Positions 1 to 5,563 of a stretch of 7,554 nt of DNA are shown in pieces. The stretch spans positions 1-7,554 of the forward strand of contig DJXD01000066.1 of the NCBI GenBank assembly GCA_002449585.1, given 5' to 3'. Numbering within the stretch: position 1 is the first letter of the stretch; each line of letters begins with the position of its first letter. A model generated the notes under the pieces. That model was not told where the DNA came from, did no database searches, and saw only the letters and a list, made by a program, of their open reading frames with translations. The translations under genes and the position numbers were made by a program. The DNA comes from Ruminococcus sp. UBA7013. Lineage in GTDB: Bacteria; Bacillota; Clostridia; Oscillospirales; Ruminococcaceae.

Positions 1-22
1 CTGTTATTCTCTCCAAAAATCT

Positions 23-112
23 AATGTCAGTATATCATATTTTTCAGTATTTGTCAAGAGGGTGGGACGAAATTCATCACCCACCTATAGAGGTGGGTGA
101 TTTCTTGCTAAC
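23..112 (-). repeat. Left copy of a hairpin-plus-promoter inverted repeat (IS200/IS605-end-like)
   Basis: Read on the minus strand, this block starts GTTAGCAAGAAA, continues into a perfect hairpin, then GATGAATT, CGTCCCACCC and a sigma-A promoter. The plus-strand segment at 7363-7451 is the same element: the first 12 bases are identical, and 43 of 48 bases match from the end of the hairpin region to just past the -10. There is one 1-nt length difference, inside the hairpin. The hairpin arms in this copy are 76-86 and 91-101, 11 bp perfect with a 4-nt loop (ATAG). A subterminal hairpin followed by a promoter resembles the left end of IS200/IS605-type transposons. No transposase lies inside the window, so the assignment is inference; a MITE/PATE-like relic is the alternative. 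Confidence 0.8.
29..57 (-). promoter_or_regulatory. Outward sigma-A promoter in left repeat
   Basis: On the minus strand the -35 TTGACA (52-57) and the -10 TATACT (29-34) are separated by exactly 17 bp, with an extended -10 TGa. Transcription would leave the window to the left. A Shine-Dalgarno-like GGAGAG lies at 9-14 on the same strand, eight bases before the window edge, so a start codon could lie immediately outside. The same promoter occurs in the right-hand repeat. Confidence 0.75.
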
Positions 113-148
113 TTCTGTTAAAAGCTTTTTCAGTTCACCATATGTCAT
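77..148 (-). pseudogene. Decapitated small ORF, possibly a HicA-type toxin remnant
   Basis: A minus-strand frame starts at ATG 146-148 and reads MTYGELKKLLTEVSKKSPT before ending at TGA 77-79 (23 codons). The first 12 codons lie outside the left repeat. From 112 downward the sequence is repeat and hairpin, so the frame appears interrupted by insertion of that element. A good minus-strand promoter (170-198) and a purine-rich leader (AGGGGGTGGCAAGGA, 149-163) precede it, which is odd for a random ORF. The N-terminus resembles those of small HicA-family mRNA interferases, but twelve residues are too few for a firm assignment. It could also be an unrelated short gene or chance. Confidence 0.35.
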
Positions 149-169
149 TCCTTGCCACCCCCTATATTT

Positions 170-198
170 ATTATAGCACGTATTTGCACGTATGCCAA
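170..198 (-). promoter_or_regulatory. Minus-strand sigma-A promoter with direct repeats in spacer
   Basis: On the minus strand TTGGCA (193-198) and TATAAT (170-175) are 17 bp apart, with an extended -10 TGc. The spacer region holds an 8-bp direct repeat: plus-strand GCACGTAT at 176-183 and again at 186-193. Such a repeat between -35 and -10 is a plausible operator for an autoregulated small gene. It drives the truncated ORF at 77-148. Confidence 0.6.
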
Positions 199-237
199 GA
201 GGGGAAATAAATTTTTTCTTTCCGCAATATACTCTAC

Positions 238-266
238 TTGACAAAATGACAGATCTCTGTTACAAT
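238..266 (+). promoter_or_regulatory. Promoter of the GT2 gene with palindromic spacer
   Basis: TTGACA (238-243), a 17-bp spacer and TACAAT (261-266) form a near-consensus sigma-A promoter. The start site should be near 273, about 30 nt ahead of the start codon. The spacer ends with an inverted repeat, ACAGA (249-253) TC TCTGT (256-260), directly abutting the -10. This is a candidate repressor site. Confidence 0.75.
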
Positions 267-304
267 AAACATGTAATCATTTTCAGAAAGGATGTGTGTA
301 TGAT

Positions 305-1039
305 ATGATGGGAATCAGTACTGTATTGCTTTCTTATCAGGAAGCAGAAAATTTAAGAGTTCTTATCCCGAAAATTATAAAAGAATTAACGCTCATCGGT
401 GAGCCTTATGAAATTATTGTCATAGATACAGAACAGAAAACAGATGATACAGATCAAGTCTGTGCCACTTTTCATGCCCGTTATGTGAATCAGAAATATC
501 CTGGATTCGGCGGTGCTTTCCGCACAGGAATTGAATGCGCCAATTATGATAAATTTCTCATTCTGGATAGTGATGGCTCTCATGATCCGAAATATATTCC
601 AGATCTATATCATGCATTTCAGCAGGGAGCGGATCTGGTGATTGGCTCACGCTATACCAAAGGCGGCAAAACAAATGACAGCCTTCCCTCTATTATGATG
701 TCCCGGACATTGAATTTTATTTTCCGGATGGTTCTGGATATACAGGCTTCTGATATTTCCACAGATTATAGATTATATAAAACAAATCAGCTGAAAAATA
801 TAAAGCTGACTTGCCGTAATTATGATATTTTACAGGAAGTCTTGTTACAGCTGAAATTGCAGAAACCAGATTTCTGTATCAAAGAAGTACCGATTGTATT
901 TCAGAAAAGACTTTATGGCGAATCTAAACGCCAGCTTATGAGATTTATTATCAGCTATCTGAAAACATTGATCAAATTGATCCAGATCCGCACAAATGCT
1001 CGTTATCAGATGCAGAGAAATATTTCTGCCATGCAGTAA
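305..1039 (+). CDS. GT2-family polyprenyl-phosphate sugar synthase (DPM1-like)
   Basis: Predicted cytoplasmic GT-A-fold glycosyltransferase that moves a sugar from a nucleotide donor to a polyprenyl phosphate, making the lipid-linked donor used by membrane GT-C enzymes. Visible family marks: an N-terminal strand and SYQEAENL at about residues 10-17, QKYPGFGGAFRTG at about 63-75, the metal-binding DSDG at about 88-91, IGSRYTKGG at about 113-121, and a DISTDYRLYK stretch matching the family's D-x-TSGFR region. The usual VDDGSTDGT near residue 41 is replaced by IDTEQKTDDT, so the second Asp of that motif is missing. No C-terminal membrane segment or GtrA domain follows; length 244 aa. Start: AAAGGA (287-292) precedes GTG 296 by 3 nt and ATG 305 by 12 nt. 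ATG 305 is preferred because the family fold starts right after it, but neither spacing is ideal. The substrate sugar (mannose or glucose) cannot be read. Monocistronic, with its own promoter and terminator. Confidence 0.85.
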   Translation: MMGISTVLLSYQEAENLRVLIPKIIKELTLIGEPYEIIVIDTEQKTDDTDQVCATFHARYVNQKYPGFGGAFRTGIECANYDKFLILDSDGSHDPKYIPDLYHAFQQGADLVIGSRYTKGGKTNDSLPSIMMSRTLNFIFRMVLDIQASDISTDYRLYKTNQLKNIKLTCRNYDILQEVLLQLKLQKPDFCIKEVPIVFQKRLYGESKRQLMRFIISYLKTLIKLIQIRTNARYQMQRNISAMQ

Positions 1040-1043
1040 GTAT

Positions 1044-1063
1044 TCCCCGCCATTCGGCGGGGT
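1044..1063. terminator. Terminator hairpin between convergent genes
   Basis: CCCCGCC (1045-1051), loop ATTC, GGCGGGG (1056-1062) form a perfect 7-bp GC stem just after the GT2 stop codon (1037-1039) and before the end of the convergent gene (1067). On the plus strand a short TTTT tract follows at 1071-1074, a few bases downstream. On the minus strand no U tract follows. It should end GT2 transcription and may hinder read-through from the other side. Confidence 0.65.
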
Positions 1064-1066
1064 ATC

Positions 1067-2248
1067 TCAGTTTTGTAAAAAAAATAAATCTGTTTCTGTA
1101 CTCCGTGCAGAGGGAGCGGAATAATTTGTCTGCTGATCGATCTCTGTCCATGTCTGCCCTCCGTCTGTCGATCGAGATAAGCTCCATGAAATGGGATCAC
1201 GTTCGGGCATATCATCCCCAGTGATATAGCTATAAGAAGCTAATGGCGTATTGCCCGGAATGGAAATAAAAATATCAATGGCCTGATTTCCGGATCTTGT
1301 CATACAAGCTTTGCCGTTCTGCGTACTGATCAGGCATCTGCATGTTTCTTGATTATTGGGAAATGTCACACATGCGCCATTTTCATAGCAAGCAAAGGCA
1401 CAGGCCATTGCATGCGTATCGAGACGATTTCCGGCGGCATCATACAGGCAGAATCTTTTGATCTGTGCGTATTGATCCCATGAGTGGAACGCCGTCAGCC
1501 GCCAGCGATATAAAATATAATTCGGCGGTTCGGCGATGGCTTTTATTTCCAGATGCGTCACAATAAAATCATCTATATTGGCATGGGAATTCTGATCCAG
1601 TGCAAAAAACAGATTCGCAATATCTGGCAGATTTTCGATACTGATCGACGCTCTTTTGAAGCCGCTGACATAGAATGTCAAATTCTGTCCGTCATTGATC
1701 CAGCAATATTCCGGCTGATAATATTGCAAATCCGCAAGGGGAATGGCATCATCATAAAAGCCGTCATATGCGCTGATTCTGACACCGGGATATAACATAT
1801 AAGTTCCATTTCTGGAGGCTGTGAGGCGGAAATGCAGGGCATTCTGATCCCAGTTTGTCACATAAGCAAGCTCAAGATTTGCCCCTGTAGATTGAAATAA
1901 ATGATGCACATAGTCAGTATTGACCTGTGCATGATCTCTGATTTTATAACGAATTGTCCAAGTCCCTGAAGCAGGAAGCATTGCCGGAAATGCGGCACGG
2001 GTATCTCCTGTAACATGAAGACCATTCTGAGCGGCATATACTTTCTGTTCCAGATCGCCATACTGCGCCGATACTTCTGCGATTGGTGCGCCAGTGGTGC
2101 TGTATAAAACTGGAGTCTGTGCAGAAAATCTTGTAATATCCAGCAAAAATTGATGCATTCTCTGCTGCCAGATCAGTGTTGTGCCCAGATAAACACTTTG
2201 TACTGGATGATTGCCTATGATGATATTTCTGACTTGATTTAAAATCAT
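1067..2248 (-). CDS. Phage-tail-like/adhesin-like protein with discoidin-type C-terminal domain
   Basis: 393-aa protein without signal peptide or membrane segment. Residues about 10-28 (IGNHPVQSVYLGTTLIWQ) match a short motif common near the N-terminus of clostridial prophage tail or baseplate-associated proteins (a VYLGxxLIW signature). Residues about 48-238 are rich in beta-strand pattern (TWTIRYKIRD, YCWINDGQNLTFYV) and look like a concanavalin/LamG-type jelly roll. Residues about 245-393 (YRWRLTAF, IKRFCLYDAAGNRL, GDDMPERDPISWSLSRSTDGGQTW) resemble a discoidin/F5-8-type carbohydrate-binding fold. ATG 2246-2248 is chosen because AAAGGAAG (2255-2262) lies 6 nt upstream; the longer frame to 2275 would start inside this leader. 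The gene stands alone with its own promoter, with no phage structural genes nearby. A glycan-binding role is likely; whether it is a phage relic, a secreted-by-other-route protein or an intracellular one is unknown. Confidence 0.7.
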   Translation of the reverse strand: MILNQVRNIIIGNHPVQSVYLGTTLIWQQRMHQFLLDITRFSAQTPVLYSTTGAPIAEVSAQYGDLEQKVYAAQNGLHVTGDTRAAFPAMLPASGTWTIRYKIRDHAQVNTDYVHHLFQSTGANLELAYVTNWDQNALHFRLTASRNGTYMLYPGVRISAYDGFYDDAIPLADLQYYQPEYCWINDGQNLTFYVSGFKRASISIENLPDIANLFFALDQNSHANIDDFIVTHLEIKAIAEPPNYILYRWRLTAFHSWDQYAQIKRFCLYDAAGNRLDTHAMACAFACYENGACVTFPNNQETCRCLISTQNGKACMTRSGNQAIDIFISIPGNTPLASYSYITGDDMPERDPISWSLSRSTDGGQTWTEIDQQTNYSAPSARSTETDLFFLQN

Positions 2249-2254
2249 AACCAT

Positions 2255-2262
2255 CTTCCTTT
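2255..2262 (-). promoter_or_regulatory. Ribosome binding site fixing the start at 2248
   Basis: AAAGGAAG on the minus strand lies six bases ahead of ATG 2246-2248. The upstream in-frame ATG at 2275 has no Shine-Dalgarno site and would place this site inside the coding region, so the shorter protein is preferred. Confidence 0.75.
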
Positions 2263-2290
2263 CTTTCAGGATCAATTGACCCTTAATTTT

Positions 2291-2319
2291 ATTTTATCAT
2301 AAAAATTGCGAAATGTCAA
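2291..2319 (-). promoter_or_regulatory. Promoter of the tail-like gene
   Basis: On the minus strand TTGACA (2314-2319), a 17-bp spacer and TAAAAT (2291-2296) with an extended -10 TGa form a strong sigma-A promoter. The block TTTTTATGATAAAAT (2291-2305 reversed) differs by one base from that of the divergent promoter at 2377-2391. Confidence 0.8.
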
Positions 2320-2362
2320 GCATTTTTCTGTTCATCCGCATTCGTTCTCATAAAAATTTTAG

Positions 2363-2391
2363 TTGCAAAATATCATTTTTTATGATATAAT
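2363..2391 (+). promoter_or_regulatory. Promoter of the GT-C operon with inverted repeat over the -10
   Basis: TTGCAA (2363-2368), a 17-bp spacer and TATAAT (2386-2391) with an extended -10 TGa. The inverted repeat ATATCAT (2370-2376) TTTTT ATGATAT (2382-2388) fills the spacer and enters the -10, so it may be an operator. The predicted start near 2398 gives a leader of about 30 nt. No separate promoter was found before the second or third GT-C gene. Confidence 0.8.
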
Positions 2392-2430
2392 ATTAAAAAA
2401 AACATGTTTTTTTATGCAAAAGGAGCGAAA

Positions 2431-4011
2431 ATGAAAAATTTAAAAATTTTTTTAAAATCAGAAAAAGGCTTGCTTTTTATCTGGCTATTCTTATCCTGCA
2501 TCGGGATCATGATGCAAATCCGGCTTTGTTCCTCTTATTTTCTGACTTATGACAGTGCGTATCAATACGCCCTGACAAGCCATTCTTTCAAAGAGATTTT
2601 TGCCTTGCTTCCACAGGATTATAGTCCGCCTTTCTATGCGATTTTATTAAAATGCATCAGTTTGCTGTTTGGAGAACAGATTTTGATCTATCGCTTATGT
2701 AATGGGATCATTCTAAGCGGAATGTTATATCTGGCATTATTTCCTGTGAGGAAGGCATTTGGCTTGACATCCGGTTTGATCAGTGCTTTATTAATGCTAT
2801 GTTCTATTTTTAATATGCGAATGTTTCATGATATTCGGCCGACATATCTGGCATGTTTTTTGGTGACAGGCCTTGTGATTTATGGCTGGTTGGCCTTTTT
2901 TGAATATCATCGCCGGAATCTGATCTGCTTCACAATTTTTGCAGTATTATGCATGTATACGCATAATATTGCATTAGTGGCGGCCTTTGGGGTATATATT
3001 ACCTGTCTGGGGGGCGCATTATTCTGCCGGGATCAGAAGAAATTTTTTGCCTTTCTGATCAGCGGCGTGTGTTGTGTGATCTTATATCTGCCATGGCTAT
3101 TTATCCTGATTCAGCAGATCCAGAAAGTATATCAGCATTTTTGGGAAGGGGAACAGCTTTCTGCCGGATCTACTAAACTATTGCTATTTGACAGCATTTT
3201 CAGTTATGAAGATAATACGCTGATCACTGCTATTTTAGATCTGCTTCCAAGGGTGGGGCTGTTGCTCATTCTGCTGAAATATATTCACATTGCTCCGGGG
3301 GCATCTCTAGGGGAATTTATCCATGATCTGAAAGCAGGCTTTGCAAAATGCCGCCGATCTGCTGGGAAATATCTATTTCTTGCGCTGGAATTGATCATGC
3401 CGCTTATGGTATTTGCATTGATTAATCAGAATTTTCATAATCTGGCGACACTGAGATATTATTTTATTTTCACAGGGGCATCTATTTTATTAATGGCGAT
3501 TCCTGTGGCAAAATCGGGAAAGAAAGTGCTATGTTTTGGGTTCAGTCTGCTGACACTTGCGAATTTTGGGAATATTTATCATATATTGCTAAATAAAATG
3601 CCATTGTCACAAGGTCGGCAGATGGTGGATGACATCCGGGCAGCAAATCCGGATGGAGATATTACTTTTGTACATATTCATGAGTGGTCTGTTGGCACGA
3701 TGACTTATTTTTTCCCGGATGCGACGCATTATATTTATCAGGATACATGGACAGTTCTGAATGATCTGAGTGTATTCCCGGCAAAGATTATTCAGATTGG
3801 TGAGCTGGAACATCTTCCGGAATATACAACAGAATTTTATCTGCTGGATCAGCCTGTTTTAAATTCTCCTGTTTTTGATTCTGCAATCTTTGGGGACAGC
3901 TTTCAGATTCTGGATCAGAAAATCTATGATTATGAATTATTCTGTGCACAGGCCTATCCTGAAAAGATTCAGATCAAAAAAGTCCGGATTGGAGATGAAC
4001 CGCTTGCTTAA
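2431..4011 (+). CDS. GT-C membrane glycosyltransferase, paralog 1 (GT39/ArnT-like)
   Basis: Polytopic membrane protein (526 aa) predicted to transfer sugar from a polyprenyl-phosphate donor to an acceptor on the outer face of the membrane. A first membrane helix (about 13-31) is followed by an outer loop with the candidate catalytic Asp41 (YDSAYQYAL) and DYSPP at 63-67. Hydrophobic helices follow to about residue 385, including MYTHNIAL around 175-182 and a RY pair at 342-343. A soluble C-terminal domain from about 395 carries HEW (417-419) and HYIYQDTWTVL. In typical GT39/ArnT-like relatives the loop reads DE and D-x-HPP; here it is DS and DYSPP. ATG 2431 is chosen because AAAAGGAG (2418-2425) lies 5 nt upstream; the in-frame ATG at 2404 lies almost at the predicted transcript start. 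First gene of a three-gene operon of paralogs. The acceptor and sugar are unknown. Confidence 0.85.
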   Translation: MKNLKIFLKSEKGLLFIWLFLSCIGIMMQIRLCSSYFLTYDSAYQYALTSHSFKEIFALLPQDYSPPFYAILLKCISLLFGEQILIYRLCNGIILSGMLYLALFPVRKAFGLTSGLISALLMLCSIFNMRMFHDIRPTYLACFLVTGLVIYGWLAFFEYHRRNLICFTIFAVLCMYTHNIALVAAFGVYITCLGGALFCRDQKKFFAFLISGVCCVILYLPWLFILIQQIQKVYQHFWEGEQLSAGSTKLLLFDSIFSYEDNTLITAILDLLPRVGLLLILLKYIHIAPGASLGEFIHDLKAGFAKCRRSAGKYLFLALELIMPLMVFALINQNFHNLATLRYYFIFTGASILLMAIPVAKSGKKVLCFGFSLLTLANFGNIYHILLNKMPLSQGRQMVDDIRAANPDGDITFVHIHEWSVGTMTYFFPDATHYIYQDTWTVLNDLSVFPAKIIQIGELEHLPEYTTEFYLLDQPVLNSPVFDSAIFGDSFQILDQKIYDYELFCAQAYPEKIQIKKVRIGDEPLA

Positions 4012-5563
4012 TATCAAATTATTTTTAAAATCAGAAAAGGGCGTTTTCTGTTTATGGATATTATTATCTTGTATCGGGATTATTTTGCAAATCTCTGTTT
4101 GTTCGCCGTATTGTCTGAATTATGACACGGCTTATCAATATGCCCTGACGGGGAAATCATTTCCGGAGATATTTGCTCTGCTTCCGCAGGATTACAGTCC
4201 GCCGCTATATGCGATTTTATTAAAACTTGTCAGTTTGCTATTTGGGGAAAACATTCAGATTTATCGCTTATTAAATGGCGTAATTCTGAGCGGAATGCTG
4301 TATCTTAGTTTCTATCCTTTCCGGCGAGCATTTGGAGCGAAAGCTGGTATTCTGAGCGCATTGCTGATGCTCTGTTCTATCTTTGGGCTTCTGATGTTCA
4401 ATGACATCCGGCCGACCTATCTGGCGGGCTTTTTTGTGACAGGCCTTATGATTTATGGCTGGACAGCCTTTTTTGAATGCAATCGCCGGAATCTGATCTG
4501 CTTCACAATTTTTGCAATATTATGCATGTATACGCATAATATCGCCTTAGTTGCGGCATTTGGCGTATATATCACATGTCTGTTATGTGCTTTGCTGAGT
4601 AAGAATCAGAAGAAATTTTTTGCCTTTCTGATCAGCGGCGTGTGCTGTGTGATGATTTATTTGCCTTGGCTGTTTGTCCTGATTCATCAGATTCAGAATG
4701 TCAGTCAGCATTATTGGGAAGGGGAAAATTTCTCTGTGAAGCTGGTCAAAAGCTGGATATTCGGCAAATTATTTTACTATGAAAACAATCTTTTGCTTTC
4801 TGTATTGTTGGAGCAGTTCCCCAAAATCGGCTTGATCCTGATTCTGATTCGTTATTTCCCTATCAATCTCAAAGATACAAATAAAAATTTCCGGCTGATC
4901 CTGAAACATGGCTTTGAGACAATCCAGCCTGTTTTATACAAATATCTATTTCTTATGATGGAATTTCTTATGCCGCTGGTGATATTTGCAATTATCAATC
5001 AGACATTTCATAAGTTATCTACATCCAGATATTTCTTTTTATTCACGGGCACGGCCATTTTTTTGATCTCGATCTTATTGACAGAATCTCATAGCAAATT
5101 CATATGCTATAGCTTTAGTTTGCTTTTGATCATCAATTTTGGTATCTGCTATCACACATTTGCAGAAAAAATCAATCAGGCAGAAGAAAAACAGATGATC
5201 GAAGACATACAGGCGGAACATCCTGACGGAAATATCATATTTCTACATTCGCATGAGTGGACGCTTGGCATCATGATGTATTTCTTTCCAGATGCAACGC
5301 ATTATATTTATCAAGATACATGGACAGTTCTCACAGATTTAAGTGTATTTCCATCAGAAGTGATCCAGATCGGAGACCCGGAAAATATCTGGAATTATAC
5401 AGATCAATTCTATTATTTCCCCGGAACATATTCAGACGAACATGTGTTTAAAACCGGAATCAGTAAGAATACATGCAGATATAAAATTGTCGATACGGGA
5501 ACATTTGTAGAATTTTTTACAATACAAGAAATCAAAAAAACAGAACAGGAGGCATCTTCATGA
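3995..5563 (+). CDS. GT-C membrane glycosyltransferase, paralog 2
   Basis: 522-aa paralog of the preceding gene with the same layout: first helix about 17-34, loop Asp44 in NYDTAYQYAL, DYSPP at 66-70, the MYTHN helix, an SRY segment in the late membrane region, and a C-terminal soluble domain with HSHEWTLGIMMYFFPDA. Its C-terminal domain is closest to paralog 3 (both read IQIGDP, then IW, then YTDQFYYFP), whereas the segment after HYWEGE is its own. The start overlaps the end of paralog 1 by 17 nt. GGAG (3991-3994) directly abuts ATG 3995, so TTG 4004, nine bases beyond the GGAG and giving a protein starting (M)LNIKLFLK, is a real alternative. Expression probably depends on translational coupling with paralog 1. 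Upstream in-frame ATGs lie inside paralog 1 and look spurious. Confidence 0.85.
   Translation: MNRLLNIKLFLKSEKGVFCLWILLSCIGIILQISVCSPYCLNYDTAYQYALTGKSFPEIFALLPQDYSPPLYAILLKLVSLLFGENIQIYRLLNGVILSGMLYLSFYPFRRAFGAKAGILSALLMLCSIFGLLMFNDIRPTYLAGFFVTGLMIYGWTAFFECNRRNLICFTIFAILCMYTHNIALVAAFGVYITCLLCALLSKNQKKFFAFLISGVCCVMIYLPWLFVLIHQIQNVSQHYWEGENFSVKLVKSWIFGKLFYYENNLLLSVLLEQFPKIGLILILIRYFPINLKDTNKNFRLILKHGFETIQPVLYKYLFLMMEFLMPLVIFAIINQTFHKLSTSRYFFLFTGTAIFLISILLTESHSKFICYSFSLLLIINFGICYHTFAEKINQAEEKQMIEDIQAEHPDGNIIFLHSHEWTLGIMMYFFPDATHYIYQDTWTVLTDLSVFPSEVIQIGDPENIWNYTDQFYYFPGTYSDEHVFKTGISKNTCRYKIVDTGTFVEFFTIQEIKKTEQEASS
5547..5552 (+). promoter_or_regulatory. Consensus ribosome binding site for paralog 3
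   Basis: AGGAGG lies inside the 3' end of paralog 2, seven bases ahead of ATG 5560. It is the best Shine-Dalgarno site of the operon and contrasts with the poorly spaced one of paralog 2. Confidence 0.85.

Noticed and set aside
76..101. Left hairpin as an intrinsic terminator
   Set aside because: No T run follows the stem on either strand, and its homologue is part of the repeat beside the promoter; a transposon-end structure fits better.
972..1215. Two minus-strand frames in the GT2 / tail-like gene junction
   Set aside because: They overlap the real genes in other frames, cross the terminator hairpin and lack ribosome sites.
1553..2061. Frames on either strand within the tail-like gene
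   Set aside because: Shadows of the 393-aa gene; no start signals, no domain features.
3875..3994. N-terminal 40-residue extension of paralog 2
   Set aside because: It lies within the coding sequence of paralog 1, has no counterpart in paralogs 1 and 3, and their shared N-terminus begins at the ATG 3995 / TTG 4004 region.
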